Source of the DNA: Temnothorax longispinosus
Lineage: Eukaryota; Arthropoda; Insecta; Hymenoptera; Formicidae
Reading direction: 5' to 3'
Assembly (NCBI RefSeq): GCF_030848805.1
Contig: NC_092362.1
Span: 15,235,642 to 15,299,641 of the forward strand
Length of the DNA: 64,000 nt
Every line of letters begins with the position of its first letter. The stretch's first letter is position 1. Below the pieces are notes generated by a model. The model was not told where the DNA came from and searched no databases. It saw nothing but the letters and a program-made list of their open reading frames with translations. The position numbers were made by a program, and so were the translations under genes. Of this stretch, positions 13,701 through 24,620 are shown one piece after another.

Positions 13701-16330
13701 TGGAAAGTTAAAACTAAATAGTTGTTATTTTCAACAACTGATTGTTGATTGTTACCACGTATGATTTACTATGTATAAATGACATTCAGTACATTTATAA
13801 TTACATATACATAAAACAAGATAAAGAAAATCATTTATATTTACCGATATAAAACGAGTGTAATAATTACCTTTTGGAAAGATGTGAGTCCACCGTCGTC
13901 TGTTGCTGGTAAGTTTAATGGTAACATGTGACGGATCGAAAGGATTGATTAATGCCCTACCAGGCCTAAGTATATTCGTCGGTTGAGAAATTGAGTTCGT
14001 TGGACTACCAGCGCTACCAACAATAGGTCTAAACGGCGGAGATATCTCGGAGTCTGTTAAGTCGTTTTTCACCGGCGTTCTGGATACACCTAATAAAATT
14101 ATCACAGATATGTAATAAATATCTCAATGATATAATCAAATTATTATCAAACATGTATATGTGCTTGCCAGTTTTATCTTCATTAGATTCAGTGTTATCG
14201 TCATCTGTTTTGTGCGGTATCGTTATTGCAGCACTCCGTAATGACGGTGAATGTGTTTCAGGTGGTGGATGATGTATATCAGGATCCGACATTTTACGTT
14301 TCAAGAGCTTTAACAAATGGCCATTATTATGAGTTTCAAGGCACACCACGCTCGTCTTTTTTCTCCTCGTATTTATCCTTTGTACACTGAAACGACAATA
14401 AAATATATGTATTAATTTAATAAAGTAACAATAAAAGACGATTGGATTTATCTATGCCGAATTTTACTATAATCCATATTTCTGTTACAAAAATAAAAAA
14501 AAAGAAAGAGAGAACATTGTTTTGTTGTAGTACTAAGATATCGCATTTAGCTTATTTACCTTGAAGTATGAACTGTTGGTAGTTGGAATACTTGTGCATC
14601 ATAAGCATCATAATCGAATAACGTATTATGTAAACATTCTCTTGGATCTTCTTGCAAAAGTCTAGTTTTGCAATGTAATTTTTCATTATCCGTCAGATGT
14701 TTCGACACCTTCTGCGGCAGCTTTATTCGTGGAATAAATGTGGAATAGGGAATCTTTTTGTTCGTAGAATAGAAACTGAGATTTATCCAGTGAGGCATGC
14801 TATAGTCATCTGGTGCATTTATAGAGGAATCTTTGTTGTGAAACTAGAATCAAATATTACACACATATTACTTGTATATAAATAAATTAGAAACATAATA
14901 TCTATACATATATATATGTATATATTTGTACTTATATTTTACCTTCAATAACGGAACTGCATGAAGTGGCTGTTCACCAACGCATACTAAATCACTTCCT
15001 ACACCGTTGTCAATGATTCTCTGCTTTGTCACATTTGTCAGCTCTCTGTCAACCTCAAAGACTCCAACTCCAGGTGTAATGACTACAGATAACTGACCAG
15101 TCCTGTCAAAGCTGCGATCCAAGTAGTGTTTTTCAAAAACTGTAAAAATATGAATAGAATAAGATGCAAAATAGACAAATAAATTACTTAATGATTTGGT
15201 CGTTCCTTCCTTACCGTTCAAAGACATATTCAACACTTCCAAAAAGTTGCCTTGCGCAGCAGTGGAATTTACCGCCTTAGGCATATTAACACCTGGCTTC
15301 TGGTGATATTCCAAGACAATTTTTTGATAATCAGTAAACAGTTTGCGCAGTTGCACCAATATATTACTCCAATCCTCAAATCTTTCATTCTGTACCGCAA
15401 CTCTGTAAAAATCTTCATAAAATCTCCCTCTGTAATCGTGCTGCAAACACTCCCTCATATGATTGGGAAATTCCTCCAAACTGGTCGCATTGTAGAAAGT
15501 TCTCGAAAACAGTACTATAGTAACTTCATGATTGCTGCTATTCTTTTTCCACTTTTGAAATAGGTCCGCTAAGAATCCATTAACTGCCTTCTCAAAGTAA
15601 AGATCTCCGTGTATATCAAAATCCCACATTTCGGAGCTCATTTGAATGAACAAGTATACCATACTTGTAGAAGATCGAAACACTACCTAAGAAGAATCGG
15701 ATCTTTTATAACAAAGATAAAGGGCAGACATTGGAATAATAAAGTACCATAATATTGCACAAACTTTAGTGTCATCAGTTATGACGCCGCAGGCAACACG
15801 ATCGCCCTGTGACCACATCTCGTACACTTGACAACGTATACTACCGCTGCAAAACTCTATCTTCTTATTGATGTACACGCAAGTGTTTACCTAAGAAGAA
15901 CATATATATATATATATATTTTTTGCTCAGAGATACAGAAGAGATCAATTAGCAAATGTGAAATAAAGGAATAGGGTACCAAGCTGTTCTTCAAACGCCA
16001 CATTTCACTGCGTCCCATATACTGATCCTTAAACGTCAATTCTATGGAATCTAGGGCCACGTCGTCCGGGTTTACTATGTTCATGTATACATCGGCGAAC
16101 GTTCGCAGCTGAAACATCGACGCTACGTTATTCTCCACGCTGATGGTCTCGCGACCCTGTAGGTCCTCCTTGAAGGAGGTGACTTGTAACAGCAGCCGGC
16201 TGAACTCATCGTCGGGATGGTAAATCTCAACGACATCGCCGGTCTTTATGCCGGGATAATCCTTCGGGTTGATGATCAGGTCCTCCCCGCTAAAGTTCTT
16301 TTGATGCACTATCAGCTTGAAAAGCTTCAT
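1725..16330 (-). CDS. DEPDC5 (Iml1): DEPDC5/Iml1, GATOR1 complex subunit (23 coding exons)
   Basis: GATOR1 (DEPDC5-NPRL2-NPRL3) is the GTPase-activating complex for RagA/B at the lysosome and restrains TORC1 when amino acids are scarce. Coding exons on the minus strand: 16330-15980, 15890-15765, 15686-15215, 15139-14943, 14843-14560, 14386-14169, 14089-13871, 13598-13431, 13373-13197, 10272-10055, 9966-9761, 9344-9170, 9068-8868, 7514-7419, 6605-6532, 4640-4530, 4147-3940, 3572-3467, 3407-3180, 2990-2830, 2746-2578, 2489-2176, 1922-1725. They total 4677 nt, an uninterrupted 1558 residues against about 1600 in vertebrates. The N-terminus (MKLFKLIVHQKNFSGEDL), the block VFRSSTSMVYLFIQMSSEMW, ALINPFDPSHVTIKLTSNRR, the DEP domain (about 1105-1195, EAMKHPQTGVGF) and the C-terminus are close to the family by recall. 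Least certain are the junction of exons 8 and 9, the donor at 3180 and the choice of the 6532-6605 exon. Confidence 0.96.
5413..5483 (-). CDS. DEPDC5 (Iml1): Possible alternative DEPDC5 exon (71 nt), mutually exclusive with 6532-6605
   Basis: On the minus strand this block has an acceptor (tcctctgtacag) and a donor (aacag|gttggt). It is open in the frame that joins from the exon ending at 7419 (phase 0) and exits in phase 2 into the exon starting at 4640. The 6532-6605 exon (74 nt) has the same entry and exit phases. Using either one keeps the frame. Using both gives a stop a few codons into this block. It would encode about 24 residues starting ERHVVNTAAAA in the linker before the DEP domain. 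I infer this from splice signals and phase only, and the linker is poorly conserved. Confidence 0.35.
6752..6815. repeat. (TA)n-rich microsatellite in a DEPDC5 intron
   Basis: About 64 bases of alternating tatata, gtatat and catata units with interruptions. It is non-coding and lies just upstream, in gene direction, of the 6532-6605 exon. Confidence 0.85.
7784..7919. repeat. 62-bp perfect inverted repeat (foldback element) in a DEPDC5 intron
   Basis: Bases 7784-7845 and 7858-7919 are perfect reverse complements over 62 bp, separated by a 12-base loop. The arm begins gccgatatcacagtctccga and ends ctgcatctctttct. Beyond the arms, pairing breaks at one position and then matches for two more bases. 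A ctga occurs at 7778-7781 and at 7921-7924, a possible 4-bp target duplication. The lack of mismatches implies recent formation or gene conversion. It sits in the intron between the exons at 8868 and 7514. It may be a palindromic MITE, and its transcript would fold into a long hairpin. Confidence 0.93.
8561..8747. mobile_element. Possible degenerate MITE
   Basis: gggatgtcccaaaaag at the left and the reverse complement of ctttttggaacgtct at the right match imperfectly, about 11 of 14 positions. The interior is AT-rich and non-coding. The ends resemble mariner-type MITE ends only loosely. Confidence 0.3.
10705..10854. mobile_element. 150-bp MITE-like element with 13-bp perfect terminal inverted repeats
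   Basis: atacagaatgttc (10705-10717) and gaacattctgtat (10842-10854) are exact reverse complements. The interior is AT-rich and non-coding. It is probably a non-autonomous DNA transposon. No target duplication is clear. Confidence 0.55.
12999..13021. repeat. (TA)n microsatellite
   Basis: An uninterrupted run of about 11 TA units in the large DEPDC5 intron. Confidence 0.9.
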
Positions 16331-16351
16331 GCTTGATCCGGCATTCTGGAT
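16327..16351 (-). promoter_or_regulatory. DEPDC5 leader: acceptor just upstream of the start and an overlapping 5-codon uORF
   Basis: On the minus strand a likely acceptor (tattccgcag) ends at 16352. That puts the DEPDC5 start codon (16330-16328) in the second exon, with an upstream non-coding first exon that I cannot place. Between them an upstream ATG at 16344-16342 opens a five-codon frame. Its TGA (16329-16327) overlaps the DEPDC5 ATG. Such overlapping uORFs can lower or couple initiation, but this is inference. Confidence 0.5.
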
Positions 16352-17932
16352 CTGCGGAATAAAATTTCGAGCGGTGCTCTTTTTATGTTCAATCAGTCCA
16401 ATGGAGTATAAATGTAATAATTAACAGAGCGATTCGCCAGGTCAACTTCGCAAAGACGATTCGGTTATTTATGTTTGTTTTTCCTTTTTTTTCCCTTAAA
16501 TTTACATACGTTTATGTCATTACAGCAATGGTCCTATTGGCGAACAATTGTGCGTGGCGACTGGCGAGATGGCGAGACGTATAATTGATTGTCGGCAAGT
16601 AGAGGAGGAGCTGGAGAGATGAAGCTGATGAAGGGCATTGAAGGGCTCCTTCTCTCTGGCTCGAATCTCGAATAGGCTGCAAATCACCAAAAGTTTGGTT
16701 ATTGGTTGCCCGTTGAAATCAGAAACAGTACACGAGGCGACATCTTTCGGATCACCGAGGAATCGCGTTTCTCACCCACAGTCGATAAAGTAAACCGGTA
16801 GGGTCCGTTAATTGCTACTTAGCGGCTCAGTGAGCGGTCGTGCTTCTGAATTCACCCAATGACAGCGTTTCGTCAGAGAGATTCGAAATTCGAAATGACG
16901 AAGTCTCCGGGTAGCCTAGGAGTCTCGATGATCGCGAGAATCGTCCTCGCGATCGCTCTTCTTTTCCCCTTTTTATTACGTCAGCCTTGCTTTTACGCTG
17001 CGGGTGTGTATATGTGTACGTGTATTAGTTTTAATCTTTCCTTCCTTCCGATTTACGTTTCTATCTCAATCGTCAGTTGACGTAATTGTACACGATATAG
17101 CTATATTATACAAAATATGCACTTCAAAAACGCCGCGTGTGTATTTTTCGTTACGTTAATAATAGTAGCGGTATACTATAATTGCGTGCAGTTACGATAC
17201 TAATTACGACCTAATAGTATTTGAATTATTAATTATAAAACGATTTAAATTCAAGCGGCGCTCCGTCCGAGAAGGGGCAAAGGGGCAAATGAAACTTTAT
17301 ATTCGTACTTACAATTAGTGGTTAAATTATTATTATTCTTGTAAAATCAATGAATGGGATAATCAGGCTCGATTATAAAAAGTATTCCAAGTAATGTATA
17401 TTAATAGAACATGCATTTATAAATTGACAGGACTATTCACAAGCATTTCCCATAGAAAAATCAATTACACGGGAAATTTATAATTATGATACAATACTTT
17501 ATTGATATAATAAAATTACTATTAACAAAAACTTATAGGATAATGATTCTGAGAATATTTATTTTTCTCACAAAAGCGCGACGATTTTTACTTTTATATA
17601 ATTTCGGGTTTATTCGCTATAAATATTATAAATCGATAGTTTATCTTATCATATTAAATGCATTAATAATTCTCATTAAAACACTCACAGATGTCTACAT
17701 GTATTTCAGATCATCGTGACCGCTAATATAAATTCATCTAAAACTGGTTGTTTAATTTTACTCTTTTAACCGTTTTGAATCATGACGTGATGCTGAGGAT
17801 AATTTAACGAAAACTCCATTCGTTTTTTTATTAAAACTTTCACGTAAGTTCTCTTATATACAAATAGATACGTGTATAAGTTTTTGCTCAAGTATCAGAA
17901 TTCAGAATCATTGACAATTAAATAATCATCGC

Positions 17933-17987
<55 letters not shown>

Positions 17988-18191
17988 GTATGTATCAATA
18001 TTATCAATCTACACACTGTGAGTAAATAAAAAAAATGATGAATACAAGATGCAATATTAAAACTGTAATGTAACCGTCAAAAGGAACAAAGATTTGCCTC
18101 TGTCATATAATAGGATTGTGAAAGTTTTACTGTCGCACCATTTTCCGATGGCACTGACAAATTCATGTGAAAGTTTCAATTAGATATGGAT
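16352..18191. other. Spacer between DEPDC5 and PYM, likely holding the DEPDC5 promoter and first exon
   Basis: No conserved coding sequence is seen. The part from 16.5 to 16.95 kb is more GC-rich and is the best place for the DEPDC5 promoter and untranslated first exon, but no unambiguous initiator or TATA box stands out. The part from 17.1 to 18.1 kb is AT-rich, includes the long (TA)n run, and presumably includes the PYM 3' UTR. Confidence 0.5.
17935..17984. repeat. (TA)25 microsatellite
   Basis: Fifty bases of uninterrupted TA. It lies just beyond the 3' end of PYM and is likely to be highly polymorphic. Confidence 0.97.
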
Positions 18192-19325
18192 CTATAAAGC
18201 AGCCTCTAATCTTTTTATCTCCCTAGAGATTTCCGTTTTCCGCGCGACTTTGTCGAGTATCTCCTTATCAGGATTTTTCAGACCACCAGTTTTGATTTTA
18301 TCCTCTAACATTTCGATTTCCCTAATTTTCTTGCGAAGATTTTTCAATCTTTTCTGCGGATCGGCCGTCGTTTTTTGCGCGGCGTTCGAATTGTCCTTAG
18401 CTATGTTGTTTGTCGTGGTTTGTTTCGCAGTATTAGACAGCGGTTTGTCGGTGTGGGGGGCTGGAACTTCTTTATGAAATTCGGGCTCTGAGATCGTGAT
18501 TTTGGACAACCCTTCGACGACGGGCTCCACAGCTTTAGACTTGCTCTTCTTCTTCTTCTTCTTGGATCCCTCTTGGGTTTTCGCTTGCGTGCCGGGTATC
18601 ACTTTGTTCTTCGCCGCTAAAGCCTCCATCTTAGCTTTATGTTCGGCTATAAATTCTGGACTTGCGCCCACAGGATACAAAGGCTTCTTTATCAATTGCT
18701 TTCCTTTGCTCTCATATCTGCAAAGGGAATAACAAAACGATAGAAAATGTGATGTGAAACAAAGTCACCGTGTAATATCAAGATATTAAAGACATATATC
18801 GCGATTACTTACAATGGGACCTCTTCCTGAGGAATATATCCATCTTTCACACGTCGTTGCTTGCGCCACGTGCCATCGGGTCGTTGACTCGCGGGGATAA
18901 ACGTACCTGAAACAATAACCGAACGTTTCAGTCACAACGTTTTTGATCACATTTTTGCAAAATGTTGGCGTTGGCCACTTATAAATTTCAAGAACATCTC
19001 GAGTGTTGTATTCAATTAAACAAAATACATTATAGTTAACGCAAGTGCGAGAATTCTAGCAGGGTAATCACTGTAATCAGCCTAGGGGAAACACGCCGCG
19101 ACGTTCCGGGACACGTGAAGACTCCCCGAGGTTGACCCGGCCTAACTATAGCGCGTGGAAAAAGGGAACGGTCTATTATTACACGGAAACCGATCGTTTT
19201 ACACTTGTTTACAACGTCCGAGGTTAGAGCCGGCGCGGTAACGCGGCCGCGGGGTACGCCCGTTCGCGCGGCGCGGCGAGCGATCGGCGCTTACCCGTCT
19301 CGTCCTTGATGTACGTCGACGCCAT
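18192..19325 (-). CDS. Pym: PYM, partner of Y14 and Mago (exon junction complex disassembly factor)
   Basis: PYM binds the Mago-Y14 heterodimer and the 40S ribosome and releases exon junction complexes from translated mRNA in the cytoplasm. Coding exons on the minus strand: 19325-19295, 18906-18813 and 18717-18192. All have GT-AG junctions with matching phases, giving 216 residues against about 200 for the family. The N-terminus, MASTYIKDETGTFIPASQRP followed by DGTWRKQRRVKDGY, is the signature Mago-Y14 binding segment. A lysine run follows at residues 94-103. The last 55 residues form the charged helical C-terminal segment (RLKNLRKKIREIEMLEDKIK) ending in LEAAL. The start is fixed by the conserved MASTY; this first coding exon holds only ten full codons. 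It shares orientation with DEPDC5, 1.9 kb downstream. Confidence 0.96.
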
Positions 19326-19640
19326 CGCAATTGCTTCGCGGGGAGCGCGCGTCCGCGAAAATTGTAAATAAAATGTAAAAAGTCCTCGACTATCCGCGTG
19401 CCATTCTGCAGCCTCTTGTATGCGGAGCGGAACCCCTCCGGAGCGGTCTCCTGTCTCCTCCGCTCCGCTCCGCTCCGCTCCGGTGGCGTGCGGTGCGGGT
19501 CTCGGTCGCGAGGCGCGCCCGACAGGTGTCGCCAGCGGCCTCGTTTCCGAGTCGCGCGGCCCCGGCCCCGGCCCCCTCGCACGGATTTAATTAACGCGTC
19601 ACCTCCGCCTGGGACCACTGGGACTGACTGGGACCGTGGG
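19326..19640 (-). promoter_or_regulatory. CpG-rich block upstream of PYM (likely promoter and 5' UTR)
   Basis: The block is far richer in GC and CpG than its surroundings. It carries a CTCCG pentamer repeat (about 19459-19483) and a repeated CCCCGG motif (19559-19575). Frames open on both strands here are caused by base composition. Its place directly before the PYM start supports a promoter role. No core promoter motif is certain. Confidence 0.55.
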
Positions 19641-20056
19641 AGCAGCTAATTTGTATAGTTGGTAGTATCTGAGTTTTTACAAATATTTTATGTATCCTTG
19701 TTTTTTCTAATTTTAATGGTCTTCTGTAACACAATGAATATAAGCCTATGTATATGTATATACTTTATTTTACTATTATTATTATACTCAGATGCGAAAT
19801 TTTGTTTGAAGTAGGTATTCCTACATTTTGGTATAATTTGGTTTAAACTTAGATATTATCTTTGAGAATTCCACCTTTGTAGATCTTACGGGGTGTGTAT
19901 TTACACACGGTTCCTATTAACATTGTAAAAAAACGCAACTGTATATAAATATGCCAAATAGACCTGTTCCTCTATTGGCTGTATTATTTTTAATTAAAAA
20001 AGTCCAGAGATTTTTATGTTTGTATGTCTGAGAGATGGATGAGCCTTTTTCCACAA

Positions 20057-20194
20057 TGGTCTAGTTTACACCGATCTCTTGATACGCGTATCAAAGAATA
20101 TATTTGAGCTGATCAGCCAATAATCGAACTAATTTACATAGTTATTTAATTACTATTTAATACACATATCAAGTGATCGGTGTAAACTAGGCCA
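20057..20194. mobile_element. 138-bp MITE with about 29-bp terminal inverted repeats
   Basis: ctagtttacaccgatc (20061-20076) and gatcggtgtaaactag (20175-20190) are exact reverse complements. Pairing extends both ways with single mismatches, from tgg at 20057 to cca at 20194. The interior is AT-rich and non-coding. This is one of the clearest elements in the window and is probably a non-autonomous DNA transposon. Confidence 0.75.
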
Positions 20195-20457
20195 GTGATC
20201 GAAGAAAATTATATTCGCGAGGATTAAATTTGTACAAAGATTAAAGTTATAAAGGATGGTAAAAAAGATTTTCGTATTATCTTATATTTTTAAGAATTTT
20301 TCATATTTGAAATTTATAAAGATTTAAAAAAAATACCTTAAATTTCTTCAGATTTTATAAGTTTCCTTCGAAAATGTAGAATAAGAAATTTTAGAACATT
20401 TCAAAATTAAATATAAAGAATTGTATAAAAGATGTGGACTTTCTCAACATTGTTTAA

Positions 20458-20593
20458 GTGTTTCAATTTGTATCTAAGAAATTTTCTAAAAAGTTATAAA
20501 ATTTATAAAGAAATCGAAAAATTATGTGTTTTAATTCGTATCCGAGAAATTTTTTAAAAAGTTATAAAATTTATAAAGAAGTTGAAAAATTAT
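20458..20593. repeat. 68-bp tandem duplication
   Basis: 20458-20525 and 20526-20593 are two copies of a 68-bp AT-rich unit containing aaaaagttataaaatttata, with a few substitutions. A short third start follows at 20594. Confidence 0.9.
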
Positions 20594-21419
20594 GTGAGAA
20601 ATTCTAAGAAATTTTTTTTATCAAAGTAGTTTAGGATTCTGTAAGCAAGTCAGGGTCAATTAGGCTTCGTCCTAAGGTCTTTCATGTAATTTAAAATAAA
20701 AATTGGGATTTTGCGAGTTGAATTTCGGACCTGCGTCACGTGTCATTGCGCCGCGCCGGCTCAAAACGAGAGCTCTATTTTACTAATTGCACGATTGACG
20801 CCAGTACAGGATGTTTTTTAGAGTGTTGTGTGCACTTCCTCTCATTCGTTAATTGTCACGAAGACAGAGTTGACCTTCCCCACGATGAGTTTGAATGAGA
20901 AGCTCTAACTTTTTACACTTAGCTTTAGAAATATCTTGAGTGCACTAGCTTCTTTCAAGATACTCGAGAAAAATAAAAATAATATATAGATACTTTCAAC
21001 AAAATATTTTAAAATATATGTAAGAAATGTAAACATTTTCTTTTGCAGAGATTATGTTACAAAATAGTTTAGTGTGTATATTGCCGTTTTTTTATTTATC
21101 ACAATATAAAAAAATTAAAAAAAAAAACAAATATAAATAAATGAATTATTTAACATCGTTTTTTCTCAAAAAATACATACATATATTTGCTCTTATATGA
21201 TTAAAAGTCGAAAAACGTTTTACAGCGTTAAGAGTTTATTTTGAATAACATTAATATTAATTTGATTAGCAATAATTATTTTAAATATTAATCATTAAAA
21301 AGCCTAAGCTATAAATTGTTCTTGAAGAAAATAAAAGATTAAATTTCACTTAAAAAATATAATAGTATAAACAAGGAGAGTTTCAGGAATTTTATTTAGC
21401 AAACAATTTCGATCTTTGA

Positions 21420-22000
21420 CTTTTTACGGGGCATTTAGAACAAGGGTCAAGGAAACAGGGCCGCGACAAGAATATCTCGGCGTTGATTCGAGGAGTCGCG
21501 AGAAAACGTTCCCGAGGGCTACCCCTCGATCTAGCCGGGCTGCTTCCGGGGATGCTGCGCGCGCGCACCGGGGGTTGCGCTCCGCTTTCATCTCGCAGTT
21601 TCGCAGCCTCCCTTTCGCGACCCGTGTCAAGTCCACCGCGGCTCGATCGGAGGTGTGTGTGCAGTTTCCCCGTGTCTCGTTGTCCCCGGGTACACCGGGA
21701 CGTCCGGCCCGGTTACGATCGTTACTTTGTGCGGTCCCGGATCTCGGGATTCCTCACCGAATCCGCTTGTCCCTCGCTCCGTCTTCGGGTCGTGCACGAT
21801 CCGAATGCATCGCCCCGCGCCGGAAAATGGAAACCGCAATTGGTACGTAGGCGCACAAACGAATCCTCGTCAACCAGTGCCTCGCCTTTGTGCGATAATC
21901 GAACACGCGTTTCGATTAGGGGAAGAGGTAGATTTATTGCACTCGATTTCTCGTACGCGTTTCTCATACTCGTTCGCGACGTCCCTTTAAAGGTCACTGC
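21420..22000. promoter_or_regulatory. CpG-rich island, candidate promoter or untranslated exon
   Basis: GC and CpG content rise sharply over about 580 bases. Several frames on both strands are open at once, as expected from composition and not coding. It could serve the membrane-protein gene 3.8 kb to the right. Confidence 0.35.
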
Positions 22001-23329
22001 ATGTTAGATGAAAAAAAATGGAACCGCGCGTCGCGTACCGTTCAATAGATGTAAGTTCAAAGGCTGGTCACTTTCTAAGGTCACACACGGGAGCAATGCA
22101 GCGGATAGACTTAAAAAAGTCTCCTGATTGTGACTCCTGTACGGGGGGTCCTGGCTTATGTAATCATTGTTAAGCAGCGAATGATTCTAAGAAGTTCACG
22201 GCGGTCAATTAATGCAAATATATTTTGTTGCATCGCATTTTGCATGAATTTACATATGATTTTGTTCCAGTTACGTACTTGATAGATGTGGAAACGCATG
22301 GATGAATTGGGGGAAGCATTAAAATTAATTTATAAATCTAAATTCCATAAAATCCTAGTTATTTGATTTTATTGTTATTAAGTTTAAATCACAGTATGAG
22401 CACGTGATTCAAATAGACGATAGAAGATAAAAAAAGTAGCATATCCTAAAAAAATTATAGAACGCAGTACTAACAATAAGCTAAAGATAAATTTGGGATA
22501 ATTATTGAATAGGCACTTTATCAATTATCAAAATGACGTAACTTTCTGTTAATATTGCATTCCACTTCAAACTATAAAGTTTTTTTTGGAGAAAGGCAAA
22601 AATAAAGTCGAAAATACACAAGACCGATCTTTCACAAAGCAATAATTTAGACAGAACATAAAAATATTTCTATTTTGTACAAATTGTTGCTTTAAAAAAC
22701 TTGCTTTGCATATTTGTACAGTAACGTATAGGAAATTATATTTAATTTTTAATATATTATTACTCAGGAATTAAAGTAAATTATAAGAATATTGTATGAT
22801 TCTAAATTGAAGAAGCGCGGGCTAGTTTCAAGTTTTAAAAAGACAAAGTGAATATTAAAATTGTATGAAAATAGAATAATGCAAATATAATTCTCTAGTA
22901 AAATTTTGTATACATATTGTGCAATTTTGCGATTAAGATCTAATTAAAACATACCTGCACAATGAGAGAGAAGAAAGAGAAAGAGAGGGTCGGAGAAAAG
23001 AATAATGAACAAAAGTGTTTATTTTTTCATTTTTAATTTTACATTTTTCCGTCGTTCCGCTTGGCATCGAGATAAAAATTGTAATATCCAGCTGAGTTGT
23101 AATGCAAATTGCATAATAGTACAGGGATAACGAATGTACATGCGAGCGTGAGGCTGCTGAATTTTCAACTAATCGAGATCATTGTATAAAGCAATTTGGA
23201 TTCCGAAGTAAATATTTAAAATGATCGCGATCGCCTGTTGCGGATGCCTTGCAGCCGGTTGAGGGTTGTAAACAGGAGAATCTAGAAGAGAGCTGCCGTG
23301 ACGCGTCGAACAGCTTCACCCAAACTGCG

Positions 23330-23403
23330 GTCCTGGACCTTGCAGCCTCCTCCTCCTCCTCTTCTTCCTTCTCCTCCTCCCCCCTCTCCCATTCCCCCCT
23401 TTT
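23330..23403 (+). repeat. (TCC)n-rich pyrimidine tract
   Basis: Repeated tcc and ttc units followed by runs of c, embedded in a moderately GC-rich block. It generates proline- or serine-rich shadow ORFs. Confidence 0.8.
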
Positions 23404-24069
23404 TCATCGGACATTGCACCGATGCAGGCGAGGCGTATATGAGAAACGACTGCCTCGTCGCGCCAGAAGATGGGATCGTCATCCGCGGAAGGAGAAGCTG
23501 ACTTATGATCCGGACTATTCGCCGTCCCTCCCATCTCCAGGAGTCCCGCAATCTGCCGCGAAAGAGTCCCGGAAAACTTACGTAATTGCTGCGGCATCCT
23601 CCGCTTCTCTACGACAGTTTCTTCTTACCGAAATGTCCGTATAAACTTGTAACGCTAAGCTAAACCATCACGAAGCCAGAAAATAGCGAAAAAACTCTAT
23701 ATAAGAATGTTAAGAATGTTATTTATCCCAGAATGCGTAATTATATCCATAGCAAAATTTATGTATATGTATTTTTACAGTAATATTTTTATTTTCCTAC
23801 AGCATTTTCTAATAGCATTCTCACATAGAATTTTCTTATATCAGTTGGTTGATTTTGCACTTTGAAGACCGCTAAAGACGCGAAAATATCTAAATGCAGA
23901 AGCATAATATAAGTATATTTTGACGGATAAAATGTATGTATATTCCGCTAAGAATGTTGTTATAATTAAATAACCATGTGCAATATAGAATATATTCTGC
24001 TAAGAATTTTGCAATGTTAATGCTCTCGTCGGTCAAAGTTGTTTACGTGTTATGATTTTATAATTAAAT

Positions 24070-24620
24070 ATATTCGCGTACAGAGTAGTTTACAGCTTGC
24101 ACCGGTGCCGGTGGGACGGAGTAGCGCAGAGGTTGCGAATATTCGCATCCCACCGAGTTACCGAATACCGTATATACGAAGGCACTATATACGGGGTGCG
24201 CGCGGGACCGCGGGATTGCTTCGATTTTTTACTTTATCGCGCCGCAGCGGTCCCGAACAGGATAATCCGCGGTGTTACGAGAACCGCGATGCAGCGGGCA
24301 CGTTTAACGCCAGATTGAACTTTATCCCCGCATATATACCCTTGCCCTCGTTGCATAGAATGCTGCCGGCGCGCGCGTTGCTACGGTGCACTTTGCGAGA
24401 CCGAAGCCGAGGTCCGTCAAACAGGCCACGGCATGCATATATCGCAGCACGCAGCGGCATTATGCGCGCTACATAGCGTATCGAGTACATCGAATATCCA
24501 TCGCCCGACGACGACGACGGCGCGCGGCGGCGTGCGGCGCGGCGCCGGCGGCCCCATCGTCGTCGCCTGGATGATTTTCGCGGCGTGTCGCTTGCGTATG
24601 TATCGGCTGGCATAATCGCA
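24070..24620. promoter_or_regulatory. CpG-rich island with CGA/CGG trinucleotide runs
   Basis: Very CpG-rich, with cgacgacgacg at about 24507 followed by ggcgg and gcgcgg runs. Open frames on both strands overlap here. It is a candidate upstream regulatory or first-exon region of the plus-strand gene. Confidence 0.35.

Noticed and set aside
19199..19618. 139-codon minus-strand arginine-rich frame
   Set aside because: It overlaps the PYM start exon in another frame and reflects the GC-rich promoter block.
21416..22007. Several 110-174 codon frames in the 21.4-22.0 kb island
   Set aside because: Frames on both strands are open together, as expected of a CpG-rich island. None has a recognisable domain.
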